Shown here piece after piece: positions 11,661-21,585 of a stretch of 64,000 nt of DNA. Position numbers and translations under genes: made by a program. Position 1 is the stretch's first letter. The number at the start of each line of letters is the position of its first letter. The notes beneath the pieces were generated by a model. It was not told the DNA's origin and did no database searches. It worked only from the letters and a program-made list of their open reading frames with translations. The stretch is from Fulvimonas sp. R45 (GTDB taxonomy: Bacteria > Pseudomonadota > Gammaproteobacteria > Xanthomonadales > Rhodanobacteraceae), in contig NZ_JASERU010000002.1 of assembly GCF_030504985.1 (NCBI RefSeq), positions 186,001-250,000 of the forward strand, given 5' to 3'.

Positions 11661-12635
11661 ATGGGTCCGGAGTCCTCCTCGCCCCTGTTCAGCGGTTCGG
11701 TCGCGGGCACCCTGCGGCTGATCTTCTACCTTGCGCTGGCGATGGTGCTGATGGTGCTCGACCACCGCAACGGCTGGCTGTGGCGGGTGCGCTACGGCGC
11801 GGCCGTGGTGGTGGAGCCGCTGTACCGGCTGGCCGGCCTGCCGGCCGCGGGCATGCACGCGCTGGGCGTGGCGTTCTCCGACCGCCAGCGCCTCACCGAA
11901 CAGAACCAGCGCCTGCGCGAGGACCTGCTGCTGGCCAACGCCAAGCTCAACCGCATGGCCGCGGTGGCCGAGCAGAACGAGCGCCTCAAGGAACTGCTGG
12001 ACACCCGCCACAGCCTCAAGCTCAAGGTGCAGCTGGCGCGCGTGGTCGGGGTGGACCTGGGCGCCTACCGTCACCGCCTGTTGCTCGACGTGGGCGCGCG
12101 CCAGGGCGTGCAGCCGGGCCAGCCGGTGATCGACGCGCACGGCGTGATGGGCCAGGTCGTGCAGGTGCTGCCCACCACCTCGGTGGTGATGCTGGTGACC
12201 GATCCCGACGACGCGGTGCCGGTGGTGGTGGAGCGCACCGGCCTGCGCACCGTGGCCTACGGCTCGCGCGACGGCGGCCAGCTGACCCTGCCCGACATTC
12301 CCCGCGCCGCCGACGTGAAGGCCGGCGACCGGCTGATCACCTCCGGCATCGGCGGACGCTACCCGCCGGGCTTCCCGGTCGGCGAGGTGCAGGCGGTCGC
12401 GCCGTCGCCCACCGGCATGTTCCTCGAGGCGCACGCCCGGCCCAGCGCCGACCTCGACCGCAGCCAGGACGTGCTGGTGCTGCACGACCTGGCCGCGCCG
12501 GCCGGGCCGCCCGAACCGGCCGCGCCGGCGGGGCCGCCGGCGGAGCTGGCGCCTTCGTCCAGCGCACCGGCGCCCGCCCGGCCGGCCGGGCCGCCGCCGG
12601 CGAAGCCGGCCCCCGCCGCGGGTACCCCACGATGA
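11661..12635 (+). CDS. mreC: Rod-shape-determining protein MreC
   Basis: A 324-residue bitopic protein. It has a short cytoplasmic N-terminus, one membrane helix near residues 17-36, and a periplasmic coiled coil (RQRLTEQNQRLREDLLLANAKLNRMAAVAEQNERLKELL). Two beta-domains follow with the MreC signatures DVGARQGVQPGQPVID, GVMGQVVQVLPTTSVVMLVTDPD and the late GIGGRYPPGFPVGEV. MreC scaffolds PBP2 activation in the elongasome. The C-terminal 45 residues are Pro/Ala-rich and probably disordered. The stop codon overlaps the mreD start (ATGA). Confidence 0.95.
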   Translation: MGPESSSPLFSGSVAGTLRLIFYLALAMVLMVLDHRNGWLWRVRYGAAVVVEPLYRLAGLPAAGMHALGVAFSDRQRLTEQNQRLREDLLLANAKLNRMAAVAEQNERLKELLDTRHSLKLKVQLARVVGVDLGAYRHRLLLDVGARQGVQPGQPVIDAHGVMGQVVQVLPTTSVVMLVTDPDDAVPVVVERTGLRTVAYGSRDGGQLTLPDIPRAADVKAGDRLITSGIGGRYPPGFPVGEVQAVAPSPTGMFLEAHARPSADLDRSQDVLVLHDLAAPAGPPEPAAPAGPPAELAPSSSAPAPARPAGPPPAKPAPAAGTPR

Positions 12636-13117
12636 ACCGCGTGCGCCTGGCCCGCTGGTGGTTCGCCGGCACCCTGCTGGCGTCGCTGCTGCTGATGCTG
12701 GTGCCGCTGCCGGCGGTGCTGGAACCGTGCAAGCCGTACTGGCCCGCGCTGGTGCTGCTGTACTGGACGCTGGAATCCGGCGAGGGCGTGACGCTGGGCC
12801 TGGCCTTCCTGCTCGGCCTGGGCGCGGACCTGTTCGATGGCGTGCTGCTGGGCGAGCAGGCGCTGCGCCTCACCGCGCTGGTGTTCATCGCGCTGCGCTT
12901 CCGCTCGCGGCTGCGCTTCTTCCCGATGTGGCAGCAGACCCTGGCGGTGCTGGCGCTGCTGCTGAATGACCGCATCCTGCTGCTGGTCGTGCGCGCCTTC
13001 GCGGGCGAATCGCTGCCGCCGGCGACGTGGTGGATCTCGCCGTTCGTGGGCGCCGCGCTGTGGCCGTTCCTGTTCCTGCTGCTGGACGACCTGCGCGCCC
13101 GGCTGCGGCTGTCGTGA
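12632..13117 (+). CDS. mreD: Rod-shape-determining protein MreD
   Basis: A 161-residue, five- to six-helix membrane protein that overlaps mreC by 4 nt. Typical MreD features are the hydrophobic N-terminus after MNRVRLARWW, the PYWPALVLLYWTLESGEGV segment and the GLGADLFDGVLLGEQALRL loop, conserved in gammaproteobacterial MreD. It links MreB/MreC to PBP2 and RodA at the inner membrane. Assignment rests on length, helices and position. Confidence 0.93.
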   Translation: MNRVRLARWWFAGTLLASLLLMLVPLPAVLEPCKPYWPALVLLYWTLESGEGVTLGLAFLLGLGADLFDGVLLGEQALRLTALVFIALRFRSRLRFFPMWQQTLAVLALLLNDRILLLVVRAFAGESLPPATWWISPFVGAALWPFLFLLLDDLRARLRLS

Positions 13118-13139
13118 GCGCCGCGGACGGGACGTGCCG

Positions 13140-15077
13140 ATGAAGCAGCCACGGCGCCGCTCGATCAAGGACAACCGCAGCGAGAGTGCGCTGTTCCGCC
13201 GTCGCGCGCTGACCGGCTTCGCGCTGATCCTGCTGGGCCTGTGTGCGCTGGTCGGGCGCTACGTGTTCCTGCAGGTGGCGCGCCACGACGAGTTCGTCAC
13301 CCGCTCGGTGAACAACCGGGTCAAGCCGCGCGTGCTGCCGCCGCCGCGCGGGCTGGTCTACGACCGCAACGGCGTGCTGCTGGCGGACAACGTGCCGGCG
13401 TTCCGGCTCGAGGTGGTGCCGGAGCAGGTCAAGGACATGAAAGGGCTGCTGCACCAGCTGGGCATGGTGGTGCCGCTCAGCCAGGACGACATCGACACCT
13501 TCCTCAAGCAGGTCAAGCAGAGCCGCCGCTTCGACAGCGTGCCGTTGAAGCTGCACCTCACCGAGGACGAGATCGACCGCTTCGCGATCAACCGCTGGCG
13601 CTTCCCCGGGGTGGACGTGGTGCCCTACCTCACCCGCAACTACCCGCAGGGCGAGCTGTTCGCCCACGTGGTGGGCTACGTGGGCCGCATCGACGCCGAC
13701 GACCTGAAGAAGCTCGACGAGGCCAGCTACAAGGGCACCACCCACGTGGGCCGCATCGGCATCGAGCGCTCCTACGAGAGCGTGCTGCACGGCACGCCCG
13801 GCTACGAGCTGGACGAGGTGAACGCCAACGGCCGCGTGCAGCGTGTGCTGGAGACGCACGCGCCGGTGCCGGGCAAGAACCTGTACCTGTCGATCGACGC
13901 GCGCATCCAGAAGGCGGCGGAAAAGGCCTTCGACGGCCGTCCCGGCGCCGCGGTGGCGATCGACCCGCGCAACGGCCAGGTGCTGGCGATGGTCAGCGTG
14001 CCCAGCTTCGACCCCAACCTGTTCATCGACGGCATCAGCCGCGCCGACTACCACGCGTTGCTGTACGCGCCGGACAAGCCGCTGTTCAACCGCGCGGTCA
14101 GCGGCGTGTACCCGCCCGGCTCCACGGTGAAGCCGCTGCTCGCCCTGGGCGGGCTGGAGCTCGGCCTGCGCACGCCCGAGGATACGGTGCTTTCCACCGG
14201 GACGTTCTGCCTGCCGGGCACCACGTTCTGCCGTCGCGACGACCGCCGCGGCGGCTTCGGCACGGTGAACCTGCGGCAGGCGATCATGTGGTCGGTCAAC
14301 ACCTACTTCTACAAGCTGGCGCTGGACATGGGCATCGACCGCTTCAGCGCGTGGATGGGCCGGTTCGGCTTCGGCAGGCCCACCGGCATCGACCTCGACA
14401 ACGAGGCGGCCGGCGTGCTGCCTTCCCCCGCGTGGAAAGCCAGGAACTACAAGCAGGCGTGGTATCCCGGCGAGACGATGATCGCCGGCATCGGCCAGGG
14501 CTACTGGGCGGTGACGCCGCTGCAGCTGGCGCATGCCGTCGCCACCCTGGCCGGCCACGGCACGCCCTACGCGCCGCGGCTGGTGATGGCCGAGCAGAGC
14601 GGCACCGCTGAGCCGGTGCCGCTGTCCAACCCGCCGGATGGTCCCCCGCTGGTCAGCAACCCGGCGCACTGGAAGGCGGTGGAGGAGGGCATGCAGATGG
14701 TGGTGAACGACCCGCGCGGCACCGGCTATGGCCTGGGCAAGGGCTTCCCCTACACCATCGCCGGCAAGAGCGGCACCGCCGAGCGCTACTCGCGCACCAC
14801 CGACGCCTACAACACCAACAAGAACCTGGCCTACCTGGCCAGCCGCCACCGCGCCTGGTTCGAGGCGTTCGCGCCGGCGGAAGACCCGCGCATCGCGGTG
14901 GCGGTGGTACTGGAGGCCGGCGCCTGGGGCGCGTCCGACGCCGGCCCGATCGCGCGCCGCATCCTCGACGCCTGGCTGGCCACGCAGAAAGACCCGCCGC
15001 CGGACACGCCGCTGCCCGATGTGCGAACCTCGGCGCCGCCACCCGGCGCGCCGCCGCCCGTGGACAACACGCCATGA
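13140..15077 (+). CDS. mrdA: Penicillin-binding protein 2 (elongasome transpeptidase)
   Basis: A 645-residue class B PBP. It has one N-terminal membrane helix (residues 26-46), a pedestal domain beginning at VNNRVKPRVLPPPRGLVYDRNG, and a transpeptidase domain. The catalytic motifs are S328-T-V-K (in PPGSTVKP), S385-V-N387 and K543-S-G. It cross-links peptidoglycan during side-wall growth together with RodA and is a beta-lactam target. The start ATG at 13140 follows mreD by 22 nt; the stop overlaps the rodA start by 4 nt. The C-terminus ends in a Pro-rich tail. Confidence 0.97.
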   Translation: MKQPRRRSIKDNRSESALFRRRALTGFALILLGLCALVGRYVFLQVARHDEFVTRSVNNRVKPRVLPPPRGLVYDRNGVLLADNVPAFRLEVVPEQVKDMKGLLHQLGMVVPLSQDDIDTFLKQVKQSRRFDSVPLKLHLTEDEIDRFAINRWRFPGVDVVPYLTRNYPQGELFAHVVGYVGRIDADDLKKLDEASYKGTTHVGRIGIERSYESVLHGTPGYELDEVNANGRVQRVLETHAPVPGKNLYLSIDARIQKAAEKAFDGRPGAAVAIDPRNGQVLAMVSVPSFDPNLFIDGISRADYHALLYAPDKPLFNRAVSGVYPPGSTVKPLLALGGLELGLRTPEDTVLSTGTFCLPGTTFCRRDDRRGGFGTVNLRQAIMWSVNTYFYKLALDMGIDRFSAWMGRFGFGRPTGIDLDNEAAGVLPSPAWKARNYKQAWYPGETMIAGIGQGYWAVTPLQLAHAVATLAGHGTPYAPRLVMAEQSGTAEPVPLSNPPDGPPLVSNPAHWKAVEEGMQMVVNDPRGTGYGLGKGFPYTIAGKSGTAERYSRTTDAYNTNKNLAYLASRHRAWFEAFAPAEDPRIAVAVVLEAGAWGASDAGPIARRILDAWLATQKDPPPDTPLPDVRTSAPPPGAPPPVDNTP

Positions 15078-16198
15078 TCGACCAGATCGACGCCCTGAAG
15101 GCCCGCCTGCGTCGCCTGCTGGCGCGCGTGCTGACGCGGCCGCGGATCGACCTGCCGCTGGCCGGCGGCCTGCTGCTGTTGGCCTGCGTGGGACTGGCCA
15201 CGCTGTACAGCGCGGGCGACGGCGGCCTGTCGCTGGTGGGCGGCCAGGCCGGCCGCTTCCTGCTGGGCGGCGCGCTGCTGCTGCTGGTCTCGCGCATCCC
15301 GCCGTCCAGCCTGCGCAACTGGACCCCGTGGCTGTACGCCGGCAGCACCTTCCTGCTGCTGGTGGTGGCGGTGCTGGGCGAGGGGCGCGGCGCCGACCGC
15401 TGGCTCGACCTGGGCGTGATGCGCTTCCAGCCGTCCGAGCTGCTCAAGCTGACCATGCCGATGATGGTGGCCTGGTACCTGCATGCGCGGCCCTTGCCGC
15501 CGAGCTGGAAGGACATGGCGGCGGTGGGCGCGCTGATCGCGCTGCCTGCCGTGCTGATCGCCAAGCAGCCGGACCTGGGCACCGCGCTGCTGGTGGCCGC
15601 GGCCGGCGCGTTCGCGCTGTTCCTGGCCGGCATGGGCTGGTGGCGCATCGGCGGCCTGCTGGTGGCCGTCGGCGCGATGGTGCCGGTGGCCTGGCATTTC
15701 ATGCACCAGTACCAGCGCGACCGCGTGCTGACCCTGATCAACCCCGAGTCCGACCCGCTGGGCAACGGCTGGCACATCATCCAGTCGCAGATCGCGGTGG
15801 GCTCGGGCGGCATGTTCGGCAAGGGCTACGGGCACAGCACGCAGGCGCGGCTGGACTTCCTGCCCGAGCACACCACCGACTTCATCTTCGCGGTGTTCTC
15901 GGAGGAATTCGGCCTGGTCGGCGTGTGCCTGCTGCTGGCGCTGTACGCCTTCATCATCGGCCGCTGCCTGTGGATCGCGATGCAGGCGCGTGATACCTAT
16001 TCGCGCCTGCTCGCCGGCGCGATCGGCATGAGCTTCTTCGTCTACGTGTTCGTCAACGGCGGCATGGTCGCCGGCATGCTGCCAGTGGTCGGCGTGCCGA
16101 TGCCGATGGTCAGCTACGGCGGCACCTCGGCGGTGTCGCTGCTGGTCGGCTTCGGCGTGGTGATGTCGATCCACGCGCATCGCAAGATGCACGACTGA
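15074..16198 (+). CDS. rodA: Peptidoglycan polymerase RodA (SEDS family)
   Basis: A 374-residue polytopic SEDS protein that polymerises lipid II into glycan strands as the partner of PBP2. The hallmarks are LDLGVMRFQPSELLKLTMPMMVAWYL, KQPDLGTALLVAA (its Asp is essential in the family), DPLGNGWHIIQSQIAVGSGGMFGKGYG, LPEHTTDFIFAVFSEEFGL and the late PMPMVSYGGTSAVSLLVGFGVVMSI. About ten membrane helices are present. It overlaps mrdA by 4 nt, which suggests translational coupling. Confidence 0.97.
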   Translation: MIDQIDALKARLRRLLARVLTRPRIDLPLAGGLLLLACVGLATLYSAGDGGLSLVGGQAGRFLLGGALLLLVSRIPPSSLRNWTPWLYAGSTFLLLVVAVLGEGRGADRWLDLGVMRFQPSELLKLTMPMMVAWYLHARPLPPSWKDMAAVGALIALPAVLIAKQPDLGTALLVAAAGAFALFLAGMGWWRIGGLLVAVGAMVPVAWHFMHQYQRDRVLTLINPESDPLGNGWHIIQSQIAVGSGGMFGKGYGHSTQARLDFLPEHTTDFIFAVFSEEFGLVGVCLLLALYAFIIGRCLWIAMQARDTYSRLLAGAIGMSFFVYVFVNGGMVAGMLPVVGVPMPMVSYGGTSAVSLLVGFGVVMSIHAHRKMHD

Positions 16199-16265
16199 AT
16201 GCCTGCCATGCGGCGGCCACGGCGACGCCCCGGAAGGCGCCGGGGCGCGTGATAGGCTTGTCGCG

Positions 16266-17300
16266 ATGTCGTCCACGATCGCGAAGCCGACCATGTCCCC
16301 GAGACCCGCACGCCGCCTGCCGGCCCTCGTCCTCGCCCTGGCCGCCGCCGCGCCGGCGCTGGCCGGCACCCATCCCGGCCAGGAGGCCCTGGTGCGCGAG
16401 GTGGCGCGCGACACCGGCCAGAGCCCGGCGGCGCTGAACGCACTGCTGGATGGTGCGAAGATGCAGCAAAGCATCCTCGACGCGATGAACCGCCCGGCCG
16501 AGAGCAAGCCGTGGAGCGCGTACCGGCCGATCTTCCTCACCGCCAAGCGCATCGACGACGGCATCGCGTTCTACCGCGAACACCGCGCGCTGATCGAGCG
16601 CACCGCCGCGAAGTACGGCGTGGCGCCGGAAATCATCGTGGCGATCCTGGGCGTGGAGACCTCCTACGGCGGCAACACCGGCAGGTACAAGGTGCTCGAC
16701 GCGCTAGTCACGCTGGGCTTCTACTACCCGCCGCGGGCGACGTTCTTCCGCAGCGAGCTGAAGACCCTGCTGGAACTGCCGGCGAGCAAGCTGGCCGGAC
16801 CGCTGGACACGCTCACCGGCTCCTACGCCGGCGCGCAGGGCTGGGGTCAGTTCATGCCCGACAGCATCCGCGACTACGCGGTCGACGCCGACGGCGACGG
16901 CCGCATCGACCTGCACGACTCGCTGCCGGACATCCTCGCCAGCGTGGCCAACTACTTCGCCGGGCACGGCTGGGTGACCGGCGGCCCGGTGGCGGCGCGG
17001 GCCCAGCCGGACGCGGCGGCGAAGAAGCTCGACTGGCAGGCCGCGCCGCAATGGCCGCTGGAGCAGTTGGAAGCCTGGGGCTACGCCCCGCTGGAGCGGA
17101 TCAACCCCGGCCAGCCGACCAGCCTGCTCACGCTGGACGGCGAGCGCGGCGCCGAGTACTGGTTCACCTTCGCCAACTTCCAGGTGATCACGCGCTACAA
17201 CCGCAGCCCGCTGTACGCCATGGCGGTGTACCAGCTGGCCCAGGCGATCGCCGCCGGCGTGCACGGCGATGCGCCGCTGGCGCAGGCCGCCGCCCGATGA
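16266..17300 (+). CDS. mltB: Membrane-bound lytic murein transglycosylase B
   Basis: A 344-residue exported lytic transglycosylase of the MltB/SLT2 family. After a signal-like N-terminus (about residues 12-33) come the family segments KAIDDG-like AKRIDDGIAFYREHRALIERTAAKYGV and IIVAILGVE131TSYGGNTGRY with catalytic Glu131, then AGAQGWGQFMPDSIRDYAVDADGDGRIDL and the late NFQVITRYNRSPLYAMAVYQLA. It cleaves glycan strands to 1,6-anhydro-MurNAc ends. A second ATG lies 9 codons in (16293). No lipobox is visible, so it may be periplasmic rather than a lipoprotein. The stop overlaps the rlpA start. Confidence 0.93.
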   Translation: MSSTIAKPTMSPRPARRLPALVLALAAAAPALAGTHPGQEALVREVARDTGQSPAALNALLDGAKMQQSILDAMNRPAESKPWSAYRPIFLTAKRIDDGIAFYREHRALIERTAAKYGVAPEIIVAILGVETSYGGNTGRYKVLDALVTLGFYYPPRATFFRSELKTLLELPASKLAGPLDTLTGSYAGAQGWGQFMPDSIRDYAVDADGDGRIDLHDSLPDILASVANYFAGHGWVTGGPVAARAQPDAAAKKLDWQAAPQWPLEQLEAWGYAPLERINPGQPTSLLTLDGERGAEYWFTFANFQVITRYNRSPLYAMAVYQLAQAIAAGVHGDAPLAQAAAR

Positions 17301-18208
17301 GGCAAGCGGTGCGCTGGCCGGGCCTGCTGCTCGCCGTGCTGCTGCTGGCCGCCTGCGGCGGCCGCCATGCCGTGCGCCCCCCGGGCGCCGGCTCCACGGG
17401 CGGCCACCACGGCTGGTTCCACCGCGGCGTGGACGACGACACCCGCCTGCCGCAGGATCGCCGCTACCGCGACCGCGACGACAGCACCCCGGACGGCGCG
17501 CCGCCGGCCTTCATCGCCACGCTGCCCGAGCCGGTGCCGAAGGCCGAGCCGCGCGCGCTGTACGGCAACAAGTCGCCCTACAGCGTGCGCGGGCAGACCT
17601 ACCGCGTGCTGCCCAGCGCGGCCGGCTACGACGAGCGCGGCATCGCCTCGTACTACGGCAACAAGTTCGACGGCTACAAGACCTCGAGCCTGGAGAACTA
17701 CGACATGTACAAGTTCTCCGCCGCCAGCAAGGTGTTGCCGCTGCCCAGCTACGCCCGGGTGACCAACCTGGCCAACGGCAAGAGCGTGGTCGTGCGCGTG
17801 AACGACCGCGGCCCGTTCCACGAGAACCGCATCATCGACCTGTCCTACGCCGCCGCGGTGCGCATCGGCATCTGGCCCAAGGGCACCGGGCTGGTGGAGG
17901 TGCAGGGCATCGACCCGTCGGGCGGCGTGCGGGAACTGCCGCTGCCGCCCGTGGTCACAGGCGGGGCCGCCCGTCCCGGCATCTACCTGCAGGTGGGCGC
18001 GTTCGCCGATCCCGCCAATGCCGAGCGCGTGGCGCAGCAGCTGCGCCAGGCCAACCTGGCCCCGGTGCAGGTGATCGACGCCGACGTGGGCGGTCACCGC
18101 GTGCGCCGGGTGCGGCTGGGGCCGCTGGCGGACGCGGAGGCCGCCGACCGCGCCAGTGACCGGATCGAGCGCATGGGGCTGCCGCACCCCGAGGTCGCGG
18201 TAGACTGA
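17297..18208 (+). CDS. rlpA: Septal-ring lipoprotein RlpA with SPOR domain
   Basis: A 303-residue lipoprotein. The signal peptide ends in the lipobox LLAAC near residue 20. A double-psi beta-barrel follows (YDERGIASYYGNKFDGYKTSS, then YARVTNLANGKSVVVRVNDRGPFHENRIIDLSYAAA), and the C-terminal SPOR domain runs from about residue 225 (GIYLQVGAFADPANAERVAQQL). In P. aeruginosa RlpA is a lytic transglycosylase acting on glycan strands stripped of stem peptides, and SPOR domains bind such denuded strands at the septum. It overlaps mltB by 4 nt. Confidence 0.95.
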   Translation: MRQAVRWPGLLLAVLLLAACGGRHAVRPPGAGSTGGHHGWFHRGVDDDTRLPQDRRYRDRDDSTPDGAPPAFIATLPEPVPKAEPRALYGNKSPYSVRGQTYRVLPSAAGYDERGIASYYGNKFDGYKTSSLENYDMYKFSAASKVLPLPSYARVTNLANGKSVVVRVNDRGPFHENRIIDLSYAAAVRIGIWPKGTGLVEVQGIDPSGGVRELPLPPVVTGGAARPGIYLQVGAFADPANAERVAQQLRQANLAPVQVIDADVGGHRVRRVRLGPLADAEAADRASDRIERMGLPHPEVAVD

Positions 18209-18267
18209 CGTTTTTCACCGATCGCGGCAGCCCGCCGCCGATCCAGCCAAAGACCGGATAGACCATC

Positions 18268-19521
18268 GTGATGAGCCTGCTTCGCCGTTCCCTCGCCACC
18301 CTCGCCGCCGTCGCCCTGACCGCGGGCGTCGCCCTCGCCCAGCAGGCGCCGCCCCGGCCCCAGCCGATACCGAAGCCGGTGGCGCCGCAGATGCCGGTGC
18401 CGCCGCCGCCGGACGTGGACGCGCAGAGCTGGGTGCTGATGGATTACGCCACCGGCCAGATCATCGCCTCGAAGAACCCCGACGAGCGCCGCGAACCGGC
18501 CTCGCTGACCAAGGTGATGACCGACTACGTGGTCTCCGCCGAGATCGCCGCCGGCCGCGTCCACCCGGACGACATGGTCAGCATCAGCGAGCACGCATGG
18601 CGCGCCGGCGGCGCGGGCACCGACGGCTCCACCAGCTTCCTCAAGCTGGGCAGCCAGGTGAAGCTGGGCGACCTGCTCAAGGGCATGATCATCCAGTCCG
18701 GCAACGACGCGGCGATCGCGCTGGCCGAGCACACCGCCGGCTCCGAGGACGCCTTCGTGGGCCTGATGAACGCCTACGCCAAGCAGCTCGGCATGACCTC
18801 CACGCACTTCTCCAACGCGTCCGGCTACCCGGTGGCGGACCACTACTCCACCGCCCGCGACATCGCGGTGCTGTCGCGCGCCCTGATCCACGACTTCCCC
18901 GAGGACTACGCGATCTCCAAGATCAAGGAGTTCGAGTGGAACGGCATCAAGCAGCAGAACCGCAACGAACTGCTGTGGCGCGACCCGGCGGTGGACGGCA
19001 TCAAGACCGGCCACACCGCCGCCGCCGGCTTCTGCCTGGACGCCTCGGCCAAGCATGGCGACGAGCGCATGATCGCGGTGGTGATGGGCGCCAGCACCAA
19101 CCGCGCCCGCGCCGACTCGGCGATGGCCCTGCTCAACTACGGCTTCCGCTTCTACGAGACCCACAAGCTGTACGAGGCCGGCAAGCCGCTGGCCACGCCG
19201 AAGCTGTGGAAGGGCGAGGCCGACCAGCTGCCGATCGGCGTGGCGCACGACCTGCTGGTGACGGTGAAGACCGGCCAGTACGACAAGCTGAAGGCCTCGA
19301 TGGACATCCCCGCCACCCTGATCGCCCCGTTCAAGAAGGGCCAGCAGGTGGGCACGCTGCACGTCACCCTGGACGGCCAGCCGCTGCAGGACGTGCCGCT
19401 GATCGCGCTGCAGGACGCGCCGCAGGGCGGTTTCTTCAAGCGGCTGTGGGATTCGATCCTGCTGTGGTTCCACCACGACAGGAAGGTCGACGCCGCGGCG
19501 CCGGCCGCGGACGCCAAGTGA
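18268..19521 (+). CDS. dacC: D-alanyl-D-alanine carboxypeptidase (PBP5/6 type)
   Basis: A 417-residue class C penicillin-binding protein that trims the terminal D-Ala of muropeptides. It has a signal peptide with AGVALAQ and a Pro-rich spacer. The active-site motifs are S79-L-T-K (in REPASLTKVM), S-G-N (IIQSGNDAAIALAEH) and K-T-G (VDGIKTGHTAAAGFCL). A C-terminal beta-domain and a membrane-anchoring amphipathic helix (FFKRLWDSILLWFHH) follow. The GTG at 18268 and the ATG at 18271 are both possible starts. The choice between dacA, dacC and dacD is by convention. Confidence 0.95.
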   Translation: MMSLLRRSLATLAAVALTAGVALAQQAPPRPQPIPKPVAPQMPVPPPPDVDAQSWVLMDYATGQIIASKNPDERREPASLTKVMTDYVVSAEIAAGRVHPDDMVSISEHAWRAGGAGTDGSTSFLKLGSQVKLGDLLKGMIIQSGNDAAIALAEHTAGSEDAFVGLMNAYAKQLGMTSTHFSNASGYPVADHYSTARDIAVLSRALIHDFPEDYAISKIKEFEWNGIKQQNRNELLWRDPAVDGIKTGHTAAAGFCLDASAKHGDERMIAVVMGASTNRARADSAMALLNYGFRFYETHKLYEAGKPLATPKLWKGEADQLPIGVAHDLLVTVKTGQYDKLKASMDIPATLIAPFKKGQQVGTLHVTLDGQPLQDVPLIALQDAPQGGFFKRLWDSILLWFHHDRKVDAAAPAADAK

Positions 19522-19811
19522 TGCGCGAGATCGACTTCAGCCAGGCGCGGCGCGAGGGCAAGGGCTTCGTCTTCCCGGGCGAGTTCGAGATCACCGCCAT
19601 GGGCAGCGCCGAAGGCGACCTGAAGGCGCGCGTGCCGCGGATCCTCGAAGGCCTGGGCCTGCACGTGCTGCACGAGACCGTGCGGCACCGCCATTCACGC
19701 GAGGGCAATTTTCTGTCCGTTACGGTGAGCTTCCGCTGCGACACGCGCGAGCAGTACGACGCGGCGCATGCCGCGCTGCGGGCCGATCCGGGCATCCGCT
19801 ACACGATGTAG
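19521..19811 (+). CDS. ybeD: YbeD/DUF493 family protein
   Basis: A 96-residue protein whose ATG shares one base with the upstream TGA (TGATG). The sequence [19 protein letters not shown]...[39 protein letters not shown] fits the DUF493 (YbeD) ferredoxin-like ACT-type fold. The gene sits between dac and lipB in many gammaproteobacteria, as here. It is considered a putative regulator, possibly linked to lipoate metabolism, with no proven function. Confidence 0.92.
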   Translation: MREIDFSQARREGKGFVFPGEFEITAMGSAEGDLKARVPRILEGLGLHVLHETVRHRHSREGNFLSVTVSFRCDTREQYDAAHAALRADPGIRYTM

Positions 19812-19893
19812 CGGCCTTCGCCGGCCCGCCGCCTTGCCCGGGCGGTCCGGCGGCCGCATTTCCGCCCCACCGAGTCCATCCGCAGGTTTTGCC

Positions 19894-20562
19894 ATGCCCC
19901 TCCCGCTCAAGATCCGCCGCCTCGGCCGCCAACCCTACGAGGCGACCTGGAAGGCGATGAGCGCGTTCACCGACCAGCGCACCGCCGACACCGCGGACGA
20001 GTTGTGGCTGCTGGAGCACGACCCGGTGTTCACCCTGGGCCAGGCCGGCAAGATGGAGCACGTGCTGGCGCCGGGCGGGATCCCGGTGATCCCGGTGGAC
20101 CGCGGCGGCCAGGTCACCTACCACGGCCCCGGCCAGATCGTGGGCTACCCGCTGATCGACCTGCGCCGTGCCGGCGTGGGTGTGCGCGAGCTGGTGAACC
20201 GGATCGAGCAGGCGCTGATCGATACGCTGGCGCACTGGGACATCCGCGCCGGGCGGGTGGAGGGCGCCCCGGGCGTCTACGTGGACGGCGCCAAGGTGGC
20301 CGCGCTGGGCCTGCGCGTGCGCCGCGGCTGCAGCTTCCACGGCCTGGCCTTCAACGTGGCCATGGACCTGGAGCCGTTCCATCGCATCAATCCCTGCGGC
20401 TACAAGGGTTTGGAGGTCACGCAGGTGCTAGACTTGGGCGGCCCGTCACGGTTGGCCGACGTGGAAGACGCGCTGGTGGAGGAGTTCTGCCGCCAGTTCG
20501 GGTTCCAGGCCGAGCCCGCCGCCCCCGCCATCCCCGTACTCCCCGCACGCGAATCCGCATGA
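19894..20562 (+). CDS. lipB: Octanoyl-[acyl-carrier-protein]:protein N-octanoyltransferase
   Basis: A 222-residue LipB. It moves octanoate from octanoyl-ACP to lipoyl domains of 2-oxoacid dehydrogenases and GcvH, forming a thioester with the catalytic Cys. Motifs are [32 protein letters not shown]134 in [11 protein letters not shown], and C168 in [16 protein letters not shown], the catalytic Lys/Cys pair. The start at 19894 gives the standard N-terminus; an in-frame upstream ATG at 19768 lies inside ybeD and is rejected. The stop overlaps the lipA start (ATGA). Confidence 0.97.
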   Translation: MPLPLKIRRLGRQPYEATWKAMSAFTDQRTADTADELWLLEHDPVFTLGQAGKMEHVLAPGGIPVIPVDRGGQVTYHGPGQIVGYPLIDLRRAGVGVRELVNRIEQALIDTLAHWDIRAGRVEGAPGVYVDGAKVAALGLRVRRGCSFHGLAFNVAMDLEPFHRINPCGYKGLEVTQVLDLGGPSRLADVEDALVEEFCRQFGFQAEPAAPAIPVLPARESA

Positions 20563-21569
20563 GCGACGTCGCCGCTTCCCCGAACAAGACCATCCCGATC
20601 AGCGTCGTCGCCGGCACCCCGGCGGCGGAGAAGCAGCTCGGCAACGACAAGATCGCCCTCAACCGCGCCGGCTTCGACACCGCCGTGCCGGTGCTGCGCA
20701 AACCCTCGTGGATCCGGGTGCGGCTGCCTCAGGGCAACGCCGTGCAGCAGCTCAAGGCGCGGCTGCGCGAGAACGCGCTGGTGACGGTGTGCGAGGAAGC
20801 CTCGTGCCCGAACATCCACGAGTGCTTCAGCAAGGGCACCGCCACCTTCATGATCCTCGGCGAGGTGTGCACGCGGCGCTGCTCGTTCTGCGACGTGGCC
20901 CACGGCCGCCCGCAGCCGCCCGACCCGCTGGAGCCGGCGCGCCTGGCCGAGACCATCCGCGACATGCGGCTGAAGTACGTGGTGATCACCTCGGTGGACC
21001 GCGACGACCTGCGCGACGGCGGCGCCGAGCACTTCGCCAGCTGCATCCGCGCGGTGCGCCATGCCAGCCCGAACATCAAGATCGAGATCCTCACGCCCGA
21101 CTTCCGCGGCAAGGGCCGCATGGAGCGCGCGCTGGACGTGCTGAAGGATTTCCCGCCGGACGTGTTCAACCACAACCTGGAAACCGTGCCGCACCTCTAC
21201 CGCGAAGTGCGTCCCGGCGCCGACTACCAGTGGTCGCTGGACCTGCTCAAGCGCTTCAAGGCGCAGCATCCCGACGTGCCGACCAAGTCCGGCATCATGC
21301 TGGGTCTGGGCGAGACGCGCGAGCAGGTGCTCGAGACCATGCGCGACCTGCGCGCGCACGACGTCGAGATGATCACCATCGGCCAGTACCTGCAGCCCAC
21401 ACCGCACCACCACCCCGTGGTGCGCTACTGGACCCCCGAGGAATTCGACGACCTGCGCAGGGAGGGCGAGGCGATGGGCTTCCATCACGTCGCCTCCGGC
21501 CCGCTGGTGCGTTCGTCCTACCACGCCGACCTGCAGGCCCACGCGGCCGGCGTCACCGAGCAAGCCTGA
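20559..21569 (+). CDS. lipA: Lipoyl synthase
   Basis: A 336-residue radical-SAM enzyme that inserts two sulfurs into protein-bound octanoyl groups. Both 4Fe-4S sites are visible: the auxiliary cluster C78-x4-C83-x5-C89 ([12 protein letters not shown]) and the radical SAM C104-x3-C108-x2-C111 (CTRRCSFC). The C-terminal RSSYHAD motif carries the conserved Ser ligand of the auxiliary cluster. LipB passes the substrate and is translationally coupled by the 4-nt overlap. Confidence 0.98.
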   Translation: MSDVAASPNKTIPISVVAGTPAAEKQLGNDKIALNRAGFDTAVPVLRKPSWIRVRLPQGNAVQQLKARLRENALVTVCEEASCPNIHECFSKGTATFMILGEVCTRRCSFCDVAHGRPQPPDPLEPARLAETIRDMRLKYVVITSVDRDDLRDGGAEHFASCIRAVRHASPNIKIEILTPDFRGKGRMERALDVLKDFPPDVFNHNLETVPHLYREVRPGADYQWSLDLLKRFKAQHPDVPTKSGIMLGLGETREQVLETMRDLRAHDVEMITIGQYLQPTPHHHPVVRYWTPEEFDDLRREGEAMGFHHVASGPLVRSSYHADLQAHAAGVTEQA

Positions 21570-21585
21570 CCCCTCCGAGACCTCC